Assembly: GCF_026810365.1 (NCBI RefSeq)
Contig: NZ_CP113948.1
Coordinates: 2,319,001 to 2,383,000, forward strand
DNA: 64,000 bases
Origin: Flavobacterium praedii
GTDB lineage: Bacteria; Bacteroidota; Bacteroidia; Flavobacteriales; Flavobacteriaceae
Reading direction: 5' to 3'
A program made the translations under genes and the position numbers. Positions 44,582-51,967 of this stretch are shown here, in pieces (the first letter of the stretch is position 1; every line of letters begins with the position of its first letter). The notes below the pieces were generated by a model. It searched no databases. It had not been told where the DNA came from and saw only the letters and a list, made by a program, of their open reading frames with translations.

Positions 44582-44626
44582 TCCCGAGGCGGGACTCGAA
44601 CCCGCAAAAGCCATTTTCACTCGGGA
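44582..44626 (-). ncRNA. tRNA-like mini-RNA (acceptor stem plus T-arm)
   Basis: On the minus strand the 45 nt read 5'-TCCCGAG (44626-44620), TG, a small AAAA-TGGC-TTTT hairpin (44617-44606), the T-arm GCGGG-TTCGAGT-CCCGC (44605-44589) and CTCGGGA (44588-44582), which pairs fully with the first seven bases. The T-loop matches the GTTCRANYC box of tRNAs. D-arm and anticodon arm are replaced by the 4-bp hairpin and no CCA is encoded. It fills the 84-bp spacer between two early genes. It could be a degraded tRNA, a substrate or decoy for tRNA-processing enzymes, or a transcript-cutting site for RNase P/Z. Confidence 0.65.
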
Positions 44627-44645
44627 CACCGAACTAACTAACCAA

Positions 44646-44849
44646 TTATTTCGTTTTGTACACCGACTTGGTGTGTTTCTTAAAAGCTTTATTGTTAATG
44701 ACCACTTTTTCGTAGTTTCGGAAGGCGTTGAGTTCTGTATTGGATAAATCGTGTTTGCAAGTCCAATTCCCTAGGGCATCTTTGTACACCAAATGCCCGT
44801 TAACCGTGTATTCCTCGTGATCCTTTACAGGTTGTATTGTTACGCTCAT
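44646..44849 (-). CDS. Small early protein (67 aa)
   Basis: A basic protein (MSVTIQPVKDHEEYTVNGHL...) with beta-hairpin-like text HLVYKDALGNWTCKHDLSN. It overlaps the 59-aa membrane-protein frame by 50 nt and precedes the tRNA-like element. Function unknown. Confidence 0.55.
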   Translation of the reverse strand: MSVTIQPVKDHEEYTVNGHLVYKDALGNWTCKHDLSNTELNAFRNYEKVVINNKAFKKHTKSVYKTK

Positions 44850-44979
44850 TTTGTTGCATTTTTTTAAAATAAGTCCTGATTTTGAAACGAAGCCATTCTA
44901 TGTACTTCGCTATGTCTTTTCCGTTGAGTACTGCTATAAATAATAGCAGTACTATATTGATTATGGTTGGGTCGCTCAT
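44800..44979 (-). CDS. Small membrane protein (59 aa)
   Basis: Sixty codons starting MSDPTIINIVLLLFIAVLNG, with one transmembrane helix and a basic cytoplasmic tail. It starts 3 nt after the DUF3164 stop, and its end overlaps the 67-aa gene in another frame. Packing and topology support a real gene. Confidence 0.5.
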   Translation of the reverse strand: MSDPTIINIVLLLFIAVLNGKDIAKYIEWLRFKIRTYFKKMQQNERNNTTCKGSRGIHG

Positions 44980-44982
44980 GGC

Positions 44983-45618
44983 TTACAGACTTGAAAAGTT
45001 TAAGTATAGGTTTTGCCATTTACCATCATCGCCTTTGACCTTGAATTCGTAGCCGTAGCCTTTGAGGTGGTTGGAGAAGGATTCTTTTATCAATCGTAAG
45101 CCTTCTTTCCATCGTGGGTCGTCAAACTTATCCTCGTGCTTGTATAAATCCATCACTCGACCGTATTCCAATTCGCCTGCAGCGTTTCGCTCTAAGAAGC
45201 TCATTAGGATCTCATACATTTTGGTGTCACGTTTTTTAATCGCATCGCCTAAGAAATCTTTTATCAGTTCTACGGCTTTGGTGCTACGTTCATCCCAAAC
45301 TGGTTCTGTATCACGTCTGCGGGTTACCCTCATAGTGTCCTCGCTATCGGTTACTGAGAAACCGCCTTTTGAATTGCTTCTTAACTTGCCATATTCTGAA
45401 AGCTTTACGGCTTGGTTGTCCATTTCAATGTGGCAAAACTGCTTAAACTCTCCTAGTTCTCTAAACAGGGCTTTTGCTGTCGTGATTACTTTGGTAATCA
45501 TTTCGTCACGGCCTTTTTCGTATTCGACTTTTTCTTTTTCGGCTTTGGCTCGCTCTTCTTTTTTGCGTTTGGCTAATAATTGTTCTAATTCGGCAGTGGA
45601 TAATTCTTGTGTGTGCAT
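44983..45618 (-). CDS. DUF3164 early protein
   Basis: A 211-aa protein of the DUF3164 family typical of transposable phages: a charged N-terminal coiled coil, then SEYGKLRSNSKGGFSVTDSE, DTMRVTRRRD and KFDDPRWKEGLRLIKESF. Its role in the lytic cycle is not established. It belongs to the block after transposase and MuB as in other Mu-like phages. Confidence 0.82.
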   Translation of the reverse strand: MHTQELSTAELEQLLAKRKKEERAKAEKEKVEYEKGRDEMITKVITTAKALFRELGEFKQFCHIEMDNQAVKLSEYGKLRSNSKGGFSVTDSEDTMRVTRRRDTEPVWDERSTKAVELIKDFLGDAIKKRDTKMYEILMSFLERNAAGELEYGRVMDLYKHEDKFDDPRWKEGLRLIKESFSNHLKGYGYEFKVKGDDGKWQNLYLNFSSL

Positions 45619-45628
45619 TACTATGGAT

Positions 45629-45889
45629 TTATGTTAAGTGGTTATCGATTATTTTTTTTAGTGTGAATCTTATTTTTGACTCCAGGAGCGCAAGGCATTT
45701 ATAGTTGCGCACGTCATTGGGAAAGTGCTCAGCATTGAGTTGGCTCATTAGCGAGCCGCGCTCTTGATTGATGCAAATTCTTTCGCCTCTTGAAAAGCTG
45801 GGTGATTTGCCCAGGGTTTCGTTTTCTGCACAATACTGAAGCACGGCGTGCAGGTCTTCTAAGCGTTGAATGATTTGGTTTGTATCCAT
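45629..45889 (-). CDS. Early protein (86 aa, unknown)
   Basis: MDTNQIIQRLEDLHAVLQYC, with RGERICINQERGSLMSQLNA in the middle; two cysteines but no clear motif. Starts directly after the 118-aa gene (no gap). Function unknown. Confidence 0.6.
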   Translation of the reverse strand: MDTNQIIQRLEDLHAVLQYCAENETLGKSPSFSRGERICINQERGSLMSQLNAEHFPNDVRNYKCLALLESKIRFTLKKIIDNHLT

Positions 45890-46246
45890 TTAATTGGCAT
45901 TTAAAGCGGTTAAAACTGGTATTCCTTTGGGGATTTTTTTGATTTCCTTCAAAAGGGCTGTGGGGCGAATGTTGTTGAGCTTATACACACAGTCTCGGTG
46001 ACAATTATTGAAGTCGAGCGGGGTTACGTTGCTCCCAACATAACGATCCGTTAGTAAGTGAAACTCGGTTTCGCACTTTGCCAGCTCCATCAAGAACCAA
46101 CGGTTAACGGCCGAGCTCGCTAATATTTTTTGAAACTCTTTATTATCGGTAGCTACACTCTCGCACCAATTGCTGTACAAATTGAAAATCATACTTTCGT
46201 ACTGTTGCGGGCATATATCTAGTTTTTGTAATGTTTTTGTGTTCAT
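45890..46246 (-). CDS. Early protein (118 aa, unknown)
   Basis: A soluble protein with several cysteines (LDICPQQYESMIF, LAKCETEFHLL, FNNCHRDCVYKL). It lies 12 bp after the RecA-like ATPase gene. No family recognised. Confidence 0.6.
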   Translation of the reverse strand: MNTKTLQKLDICPQQYESMIFNLYSNWCESVATDNKEFQKILASSAVNRWFLMELAKCETEFHLLTDRYVGSNVTPLDFNNCHRDCVYKLNNIRPTALLKEIKKIPKGIPVLTALNAN

Positions 46247-46258
46247 TGGTTGTGGTTT

Positions 46259-46897
46259 TTAAACAATTTCTTTCCAATATTTAGCGGCTCTTTGTGCCCA
46301 AATCACGAAGGGTTCCCCGCCACCGTTCAACCTTCCGTCTGGGAATAGTTTGAATCCTTCTACTCTTAATTTTAGGTCGACATCATACATAATGTCATCG
46401 GCTAAGGCTCCTTTGGGCAAACTTCCTTTGGCTTGCGAGATCCAAACAATACCTTTTCCTTTTTTAAGCATCAACTCCTTGAGCTGATAGTATTGCGCCT
46501 TAGTAATTCGGGTATACTGAACGGAGTCGATAAAAAGAAAGTCGGGCGATTTGGGTTTTTTCATTCGAAGTACCAATTCTTCAAAGGGTTCACGGTCGAG
46601 CAATACGAAGGAATTTCCGAGGGATTCCATGTGGTTACGCTCTAGGGCTTTTTGCATGGTGGCAGACAATCCTTGCTCTAAAGAGTTGTAGGCTACTTTG
46701 CCAAAATTGGTGAGGTATTTAGCGAATTTGATAGCGGCTTCGGTTTTACCGTTGGTGGTTCCGCCCCAAATGATGGCAGAAAAGGCTTTGTCTGGTTTCC
46801 CCAGGGTGGCTTCCCATTCGCCCGTAAATTCTAGGGCATTAAATTGTTTTGAAAGAACGTTGGATACAGAGTAGGCTCTATTAATTATTTTGGTCAT
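46259..46897 (-). CDS. P-loop (RecA-like) ATPase
   Basis: Read from MTKIINRAYSVSNVLSKQFN, 212 aa; an ATG 24 codons upstream lies deep in the preceding gene. Walker A is IIWGGTTNGKTEAAIKFAKY and Walker B PDFLFIDSVQY, followed by GKGIVWISQAKGSLPKG. The layout is that of RecA/DnaB-type core ATPases used by phages in replication or recombination. It may assist replicative transposition; its exact role is unknown. Confidence 0.75.
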   Translation of the reverse strand: MTKIINRAYSVSNVLSKQFNALEFTGEWEATLGKPDKAFSAIIWGGTTNGKTEAAIKFAKYLTNFGKVAYNSLEQGLSATMQKALERNHMESLGNSFVLLDREPFEELVLRMKKPKSPDFLFIDSVQYTRITKAQYYQLKELMLKKGKGIVWISQAKGSLPKGALADDIMYDVDLKLRVEGFKLFPDGRLNGGGEPFVIWAQRAAKYWKEIV

Positions 46898-47321
46898 GTT
46901 TTCTTTTAATTCTTCTAATGTTTGCTTCGTCAACTTTATAAATTCTAGCAATGGCTCTTTTGGCTTCACCTTTTTCTATCCGTGCGATAATATCCTCTAC
47001 ATCGGCTCCGGAAAGGATCTGTTTGAACTTTTGCACTCCAGTGTTTGGTCCTTCTTTCCACTCTAAATTGGAGTAATGATTACTGGAAAGACATCCTATT
47101 TTAGAAGCATACAATCCGGTATGCGCTCTCAGGCCGTTCCATGTTTCGCAAACCAATTTGGCTACTGTATGCCTTCGACCTGCGAATGATACTTTAAGAG
47201 TCGGATGTTTTCTGGTGGTATCGTTTTTAGTAATTCGGAGCAATTCCTCATTATAGTAGATTTCAGTGCCGTCTTCATTTATCCGAAGACCTTCGATTAT
47301 GGGGTGGTATCTAAATTCCAT
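46881..47321 (-). CDS. HNH/HTH-like early protein
   Basis: A 146-aa protein. The N-terminal part has a NUMOD-like pattern with RRHTVAKLVCETWNGLRAHT, as found in HNH homing endonucleases, but the catalytic HNH motif is not obvious. The C-terminal AIARIYKVDEANIRRIKRKH is a helix-turn-helix of the resolvase type. Most likely a DNA-binding protein. Its start overlaps the MuB stop. Confidence 0.55.
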   Translation of the reverse strand: MEFRYHPIIEGLRINEDGTEIYYNEELLRITKNDTTRKHPTLKVSFAGRRHTVAKLVCETWNGLRAHTGLYASKIGCLSSNHYSNLEWKEGPNTGVQKFKQILSGADVEDIIARIEKGEAKRAIARIYKVDEANIRRIKRKHDQNN

Positions 47322-48166
47322 TAAGAGGCTCTTTTGTTTGAAAAAATTAAACGTCTCACTCTTCTTACATCGCCGTCACAGTCCTTGGATATGGCTCTGA
47401 TTAGGGCAGGGTCTTCGATCCCGTTTGCGTTACATATCTTTTCGACGTCGCTGTAGCTTGTGGTTTCTAATTCTATGAATCGAAGTCCAACACGGCTGTA
47501 AATTTCGCGGTAGCCCTTCTTTTCCATTGCCACACCACGTTTGATTCTTTTTTCTAGGAAGTGGGTCGCCATTAGTACAATACCGCAATGATTTTCGAGC
47601 TCATTATATAGTGTTATGAAAAAAAGCAGTACGTTGTCGGCCAGTTTATCGGCTTCATCTAATATGATAATTGGTGAGTCTAAAGATTTTAAAAGCAATA
47701 CCGCTTTGTGCATCATTTCGGGAAGAGTAAGCCCAGCATGGTCACGCCCCATCTTAGCAAGCAATTCACGAAGGAACCAACGCTTATCCCAGTACTCGTT
47801 GCAGGACAATAAAAAGGCGTTTTTGTTTTCGGACTCGTACTTCTTAGCGCTTTCAGATTTGCCGGCTCCTGCTTTGCCTGTGATAGCCATAACCAATGAA
47901 AATTGTTGGCTATCGTTAAAGAAAAGCATCAATTCTTTGGAGTTTCTTGTTTCGGCATAGTTCCATCCGCTAGCGGTTACGCCTACATACTTGGCTACTT
48001 TGCGCCACATTTCGTCGGCAATCAATTCCCATTTGTGGTTTCGCATTTGCGAAAGTGTCGCGGCTGATACGCCTGGCATTCCCGCTGCAACTTGGTTTTG
48101 TGAGCCTTTTTGAACGATGAAATTTTCTAAAGTTTCTACGGTTTGAATTTTGTCTTGATGTGTCAT
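47321..48166 (-). CDS. MuB-like AAA+ ATPase, transposition partner
   Basis: A 281-aa protein with an N-terminal HTH region (AAGMPGVSAATLSQMRNHKW), Walker A GKAGAGKS (97-104) and Walker B IIILDEAD (166-173). In Mu, MuB selects target DNA, gives target immunity and stimulates the transposase. It is encoded 44 bp behind the transposase. Confidence 0.88.
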   Translation of the reverse strand: MTHQDKIQTVETLENFIVQKGSQNQVAAGMPGVSAATLSQMRNHKWELIADEMWRKVAKYVGVTASGWNYAETRNSKELMLFFNDSQQFSLVMAITGKAGAGKSESAKKYESENKNAFLLSCNEYWDKRWFLRELLAKMGRDHAGLTLPEMMHKAVLLLKSLDSPIIILDEADKLADNVLLFFITLYNELENHCGIVLMATHFLEKRIKRGVAMEKKGYREIYSRVGLRFIELETTSYSDVEKICNANGIEDPALIRAISKDCDGDVRRVRRLIFSNKRAS

Positions 48167-48210
48167 TTTTTGTATATTTAATAAGGGTTTGAACGTTTTT
48201 TAAACAGTAT

Positions 48211-50157
48211 TTAATAGCGAGAATAAAAACTATTAGTGTCGGTTTCCATTTGTAATTCTTTAGGTAAATGACCTTGAAACTTGACCATCAGTTCCTGCTC
48301 TTCGATTAAGCTTTCTCGACTGATGCCGGTGCGCTCGATTAATCGTTCATAGGCTTCTTGGTCGCGTTTGAGTTCCAGATCTCTTGTTTCTACATCTTGA
48401 AGTAGTAATGCTTTCGAGTTTTCTTTCATCAGTACAGGGATGGACTCGTGCATTCGTTTGGATTGGGCATAGGCAACAAATCTCTTTTCTCCTGATGGCG
48501 TTAATTCGTAAAGACCGACAAACTCATCTAGTCGCTCAGGATCATAGCGTACAATTAGATTTTCTCCCACATATTTTCGTCTAAAATCTAAGTCAACATT
48601 ATTGGTTTCGTCGTACACTTCGTAGAGATAATCTTTACCCTCTACAGTAAGCGGCATCCCATGCGGATAGTATTTTTTAACCTTGGTTTCATCAATCCAG
48701 AACATTGAGAGCTGATCCATGATATTGATTTCTTCGCGGTGCTCGGTCTCTTCATTGTATCTTTGATTTCTGTTCAATTCCCAGTCGTCCTGTTTGCCAG
48801 CGTTCCATCGGTTTACTAATGCTGTAAATATTTTATTGAATTCGTCCACCGTTGGAAGCGCTGATTTATACTCTACAATGAAATCGGTGTTGGGTTTGTT
48901 TCTTGTTTCCTTAACTTTAATTCCTTGTTTGTCTGAAAACCACATTTTCGAAATTACTTGCTGTTGTAAGCGATTGAAAATTTGTTCTGCTGGCGATGAT
49001 TTACGCCCAACTTTGTGGCTGTAGTGCGTTCCGCCTTTGGCTGGCAAGCGGTTGTACAAATCTTGCATCTTACTTGTGGTGTGCCCCGATTGTTTGTCGT
49101 AAGTAAACAAGAAGGGTCTGCAACCCGATTCGTTTACGGCCATTTTAATCGCTCTAAAATGCGATGCGTGGTTTTCTGAGTACGCAATATCCCAACCTAT
49201 AATTTTCTCGCTGTAGACATCAAAAACAACGTTTATTTTGAGTTCTGCTGCCATCTTTTGTTTGTTGTTTGCGAAGTGTACTAAATCGAGCTTAGTACCA
49301 TCGATAGCCCACCAAGCGTTCGGGAACCATTCAGCACGTTTACGTGTTACTGTGTGACCAAAGTTTTTCATGTATTCGTCACGACCGTCTCTCGCTAGCA
49401 TCCAAATGCGTTTTTGTTCTGTTTTTTCCAGCCAAGCGTTAACCGCCCTTTCGCTTAAAGACTTCCAGCCCTTTGCCTCACGGACACTTTCATAAATGCG
49501 AATCAGCTCAGGAACTGTATGTTTAATAGGCAAGCAGTATTGTGCTAGAATAAAGTCGGCTACTTCGCCTTGAATCAAAGTTGAATTGGAATTCAACCAT
49601 TTGCCCGACACGATAGAACCGTAGCCTTCCTCTTCATATCTTTTGATCGCTCTTTTGAATGAGAGAACGTTTTTGTATCGTGTGTGGGTCCACGTTTCGG
49701 GAAGGTTCCCAACGGCTTCTTGCATACGGCTCCACATTTCTTTTTTGCCCCCAAAACGTTTTTGTACTACGACATTGTTCGCAATAAATTTGGTTGCATT
49801 GAACACTATAGCCTGATGGGTGTATTCTCGTTGCTTTTCTTCGGGCAGGTGCTTGCCGTTGTCTAAGAGGTAGTCGCTATAATACGATTCAGCCTTATAA
49901 TCCCACTCCATATAGTCCCCGAAAACAATGTTTTTTACACTGGCGTAGGGATCTATGCCACGGTCACGAATAATTTTTTTGTAGCGGTCAGGTATCGACT
50001 CATAGGCCACCATTGCTCTACGGCCATTGCCTCCTTTAGCTACTTTCTTGATTTGGCCACGGTACACCAATAATTTCAAATTGGGTTCCGATATCACCCC
50101 CTCATTAACGAGCCAGGTGGAGGCCACGCAAAGTGTATTTTGTTGAAATTCGAACAT
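48211..50157 (-). CDS. MuA-like DDE transposase
   Basis: A 648-aa transposase. The N-terminal part has a Mu-type DNA-binding domain (VNEGVISEPNLKLLVYRGQI, then GGNGRRAMVAYESIP). The catalytic rve domain holds Asp286 in WWAIDGTKLDLV, Asp354 in FTYDKQSGHTT and Glu391 in SSPAEQIFNRLQQQ, all intact. A beta-barrel and a charged C-terminal region for MuB contact follow. It should bind the end repeats at 14935 and 51729. First large gene of the early operon. Confidence 0.93.
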   Translation of the reverse strand: MFEFQQNTLCVASTWLVNEGVISEPNLKLLVYRGQIKKVAKGGNGRRAMVAYESIPDRYKKIIRDRGIDPYASVKNIVFGDYMEWDYKAESYYSDYLLDNGKHLPEEKQREYTHQAIVFNATKFIANNVVVQKRFGGKKEMWSRMQEAVGNLPETWTHTRYKNVLSFKRAIKRYEEEGYGSIVSGKWLNSNSTLIQGEVADFILAQYCLPIKHTVPELIRIYESVREAKGWKSLSERAVNAWLEKTEQKRIWMLARDGRDEYMKNFGHTVTRKRAEWFPNAWWAIDGTKLDLVHFANNKQKMAAELKINVVFDVYSEKIIGWDIAYSENHASHFRAIKMAVNESGCRPFLFTYDKQSGHTTSKMQDLYNRLPAKGGTHYSHKVGRKSSPAEQIFNRLQQQVISKMWFSDKQGIKVKETRNKPNTDFIVEYKSALPTVDEFNKIFTALVNRWNAGKQDDWELNRNQRYNEETEHREEINIMDQLSMFWIDETKVKKYYPHGMPLTVEGKDYLYEVYDETNNVDLDFRRKYVGENLIVRYDPERLDEFVGLYELTPSGEKRFVAYAQSKRMHESIPVLMKENSKALLLQDVETRDLELKRDQEAYERLIERTGISRESLIEEQELMVKFQGHLPKELQMETDTNSFYSRY

Positions 50158-50214
50158 GGTTGGTTTTTTTTAATATGGAAAGTCTATTAAGTAATCTGAT
50201 TTATGACTTGCTGC

Positions 50215-50403
50215 TTAGTTTTCTTCGCTTTCTTTCAGTTTGTCAATTTCCTTTTCCAACAGCTCCACGGCTCTTTTTCTAATAGCTTTAGCCTTTTCAG
50301 AAGTAAACACGCCGTCAAGACTCATAGTCACGGTTTGATAAGAGGTTGAGAACTCTTTTTCAAGTTGTTTCTTTAAAACTGGGTGAATGTGTATTTTTTT
50401 CAT
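50215..50403 (-). CDS. Small DNA-binding protein in the ner position
   Basis: A 62-aa protein from MKKIHIHPVLKKQLEKEFST; the frame is open 45 codons upstream but that part overlaps the operator region. Helical with FSTSYQTVTMSLDGVFTSEK, resembling a short HTH. As first gene of the early operon it matches Mu ner, which limits early transcription and the repressor promoter. The role is inferred from position. Confidence 0.65.
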   Translation of the reverse strand: MKKIHIHPVLKKQLEKEFSTSYQTVTMSLDGVFTSEKAKAIRKRAVELLEKEIDKLKESEEN

Positions 50404-50442
50404 TACTTTGAGCTGTTTAATAAGTGTGTAAAATGTATAGAG

Positions 50443-50474
50443 CAAATATAAATACATTTTGTACATGAAAACAA
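50443..50474 (-). promoter_or_regulatory. Phage early promoter with repressor operator in the spacer
   Basis: Minus strand: TTG (50474-50472), 21-nt spacer, TATATTTG (50450-50443), an exact Bacteroidota match, 40 bp before the ner-like ATG. The spacer contains TACATTTTGTA (50453-50463). Confidence 0.75.
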
Positions 50475-50666
50475 ATATTTTAAATACAAATTGTATATTT
50501 ATTTTTTTATATATGGACAAGCTATTGATATTAAACAAAATACAAGAACATTATGGATATAAAAAAGATGCTCATTTTGCAGAATTTTTAGGTATACCCG
50601 CGCAAAATCTATCAAAATGGAAGCTTAGAAAAACCTTTGATACCGAATTAATATATACAAAATGTA
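50453..50666. promoter_or_regulatory. Operator set TACA-N3-TGTA (three sites)
   Basis: TACATTTTGTA (50453-50463), TACAAATTGTA (50485-50495) and TACAAAATGTA (50656-50666, inside the repressor gene). The first two are 32 bp apart centre to centre, three helical turns. The first overlaps the early promoter and the second lies just before the repressor ATG, so the repressor could control itself as well. A fourth site lies at 39021-39031. Confidence 0.6.
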
Positions 50667-51160
50667 CAGATTTGAATCCAGAATGGTTACTCACAGGAAA
50701 AGAGCCTATGCTTAAAACAGACAAGGATCTAGTAGTAGCTGCTCCAGTCAACAAAGGAGGGGTTCCGTTACTACCAATCGACGCATTTGCAGGGCTGGGT
50801 GATACCAGTATAACAGGAGTAGACTTTGAAACCATTGAAGAGCGCTATGTGATTCCTTTGTTTGACGGCCTTAAAATTGATTTTATGATAGCCGTGCGAG
50901 GATCTAGTATGTATCCAAAATACAGCAGTGGCGACGTGGTAGCCTGTCGATTAATTAGCGAATTATTGTTTATTCAATGGAATAAGGTATATGTGTTGGA
51001 TAGCAAAAGTCAAGGTGTAATTATGAAGCGCGTAAAAAAAAGCCAAAACCCTGAGTACATCCTTTGTAAGTCGGACAACAAAGATTACGATGACTTTGAG
51101 ATTCCCAGATCCGACATTAGAAATATCGCTCTAGTGGTAGGAGTCATAAGATTAGAGTAA
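50513..51160 (+). CDS. CI-like repressor with S24 peptidase domain
   Basis: A 215-aa protein from MDKLLILNKIQEHYGYKKDA; ATGs upstream at 50459/50465 lie in operator DNA. N-terminal HTH (KDAHFAEFLGIPAQNLSKWK) of the Bacteroidota type, C-terminal S24/LexA-like domain with Ser in VRGSSMYPKYSSGDVVACRL and Lys in GVIMKRVKK, so it should be cleaved through RecA after DNA damage. Divergent from the early operon; expected to bind the TACA-N3-TGTA sites. Confidence 0.88.
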   Translation: MDKLLILNKIQEHYGYKKDAHFAEFLGIPAQNLSKWKLRKTFDTELIYTKCTDLNPEWLLTGKEPMLKTDKDLVVAAPVNKGGVPLLPIDAFAGLGDTSITGVDFETIEERYVIPLFDGLKIDFMIAVRGSSMYPKYSSGDVVACRLISELLFIQWNKVYVLDSKSQGVIMKRVKKSQNPEYILCKSDNKDYDDFEIPRSDIRNIALVVGVIRLE

Positions 51161-51173
51161 CTACCAAAAGCAC

Positions 51174-51199
51174 ATCATAAAAAGAGCCTTTTTTATGAT
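51174..51199 (+). terminator. Hairpin after the repressor gene
   Basis: Stem ATCATAAAAA / TTTTTATGAT, 14 bp past the stop. No T-run follows beyond the stem, so termination would be weak. Confidence 0.45.
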
Positions 51200-51279
51200 T
51201 ACTTAAGTGAAAATCGGCAAAAACCAAAGAAACTATTTAATTTACAGCTACTTACAGTGATATTCACCCCAGCAAAAGC

Positions 51280-51408
51280 GGTATTATCCCCCCTTGCATC
51301 TACAAAATTCAACGCTTTTTAACATTGTTTAGGGTATTATCCCCCTTTCGATATGGTGTTTTTTCTTGTGTTTTGTAACCCCAACTGTAACCCCAACTGT
51401 AACCCCAA
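51280..51408. repeat. Short direct repeats in the prophage right-end region
   Basis: GGTATTATCCCCC occurs at 51280-51292 and 51333-51345. TGTAACCCCAAC is repeated at 51374, 51386 and, nearly, 51398. The region 51161-51714 carries no convincing gene; a 75-codon frame at 51353 reads mainly through these repeats. They may be binding sites for transposition proteins, like the Mu enhancer, or remnants. Confidence 0.6.
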
Positions 51409-51467
51409 AAGTAAAAACACAGGAAACTGCAACTTAGTGGAGATATCCAATTTTAGAGCAAAAAAAA

Positions 51468-51493
51468 GCCGTTTAAATACTAGTTTAAACGGC
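51468..51493 (-). terminator. Terminator on the minus strand near the right end
   Basis: Stem GCCGTTTAAA / TTTAAACGGC with a 6-nt loop; on the minus strand followed by about eight U. It would stop host transcription entering the prophage from the dedA side before it reaches the repressor gene. Confidence 0.75.
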
Positions 51494-51622
51494 GTTGTTA
51501 TTTGCAAATCCTTTGTTTTTGTTGGTTTTAAGGGCTTTTTTTGGCTGTATTGGGTCTTTGGTGGTACTTATGGCGTTTAAGATGTTTAAAACGGAGATTT
51601 AAATGGTACTTAAATGGTAGTT

Positions 51623-51729
51623 AATTTACTTTTCGTTTTGAGTTGCTTTTTCGACCTTTTTTGCGTTAAGTATTGATTTTATTGGCTTTTTCGACCTTTT
51701 TTGTATTGAGTATATTTATACTTTTGGTT
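51623..51729 (-). repeat. Prophage right end: terminal repeat and internal sites
   Basis: The terminal repeat is at 51715-51729 (reverse complement of the left one). Inside it are two 19-bp direct repeats GCTTTTTCGACCTTTTTTG at 51645-51663 and 51685-51703, 40 bp apart, and a relaxed end motif AACGAAAAGTAAATT (minus, 51637-51623). The two ends are thus asymmetric, as in Mu, and fit MuA-type binding sites. Confidence 0.7.
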
Positions 51730-51765
51730 ATACGCCCTATATAATTTCAATTATTCTTTTGAAGC

Positions 51766-51886
51766 AGAAAGATTTGGCTTGTTTGGCAATATTGTCCCGC
51801 TTTCCGTTTCAATCTTATAAGCCGAACACCGGCTTATAAGGATTTCCACTTCTATCGGGGCTAAAGAGAAAGATTTGGCTTGTTTG
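51766..51886. repeat. 20-bp direct repeats flanking a structured element
   Basis: AGAAAGATTTGGCTTGTTTG occurs at 51766-51785 and 51867-51886, one on each side of structured element copy 2. It lies just outside the prophage. Confidence 0.85.
51794..51863 (-). repeat. Structured intergenic element, copy 2
   Basis: Read on the minus strand from TAGCCCCGATAGAAGTGGAA to GAAACGGAAAGCGGGAC. The central hairpin CTTATAAGCC (51814-51823) / GGCTTATAAG (51831-51840) is perfect. Its ends match copy 1 at 6816-6958, whose central stem is different, so the ends are conserved and the stem sequence is free to vary. Confidence 0.7.
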
Positions 51887-51909
51887 ACTATATCTCTCAA
51901 AATCTTTCC

Positions 51910-51951
51910 ATAAAAAAAACCGTCTTGTTCAATTGAGCAAGACGGTTTTTT
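51910..51951 (-). terminator. Terminator after dedA
   Basis: Near-perfect hairpin AACCGTCTTG (51918-51927) / CAAGACGGTT (51938-51947), with the loop region also self-complementary and an A-run on the left acting as U-run for the minus strand. Confidence 0.88.
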
Positions 51952-51967
51952 AATATTTCTTAATTTT

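Larger units (their letters stand above)
14935..51729. mobile_element. Mu-like transposable prophage (about 36.8 kb)
   Basis: The span is bounded by the same 15-bp sequence in inverted orientation, AACCAAAAGTATAAA at 14935-14949 and its complement at 51715-51729. It holds a MuA-like transposase, MuB-like ATPase, CI-like repressor, a complete set of contractile-tail phage structural genes and a lysis cassette. The length is close to Mu's. Second copies of the end motif lie inside each end (14957-14971 and 51623-51637). A 5-bp target duplication was not found at symmetrical positions, so the exact outer nucleotides are uncertain by a few bases. No integrase or attachment site is present, as expected for transposition. 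All expected modules are intact, so it may be inducible. Confidence 0.88.

Noticed and set aside
44582..44650. A complete tRNA gene
   Set aside because: Only 14 nt separate the acceptor 5' strand from the T-arm, so D and anticodon arms cannot be present. It is reported as a tRNA-like mini-RNA.
47321..48166. IS21-type insertion sequence (IstB-like ATPase with transposase)
   Set aside because: The ATPase and transposase lie in a full Mu-like phage gene order with repressor, DUF3164 and structural genes, and the element ends bracket the whole phage.
51353..51580. 75-codon plus-strand frame starting MVFFLVFCNPNCNPNCNPKS
   Set aside because: It reads through 12-bp repeats and the minus-strand terminator at 51468; no family and no neighbour supports it.
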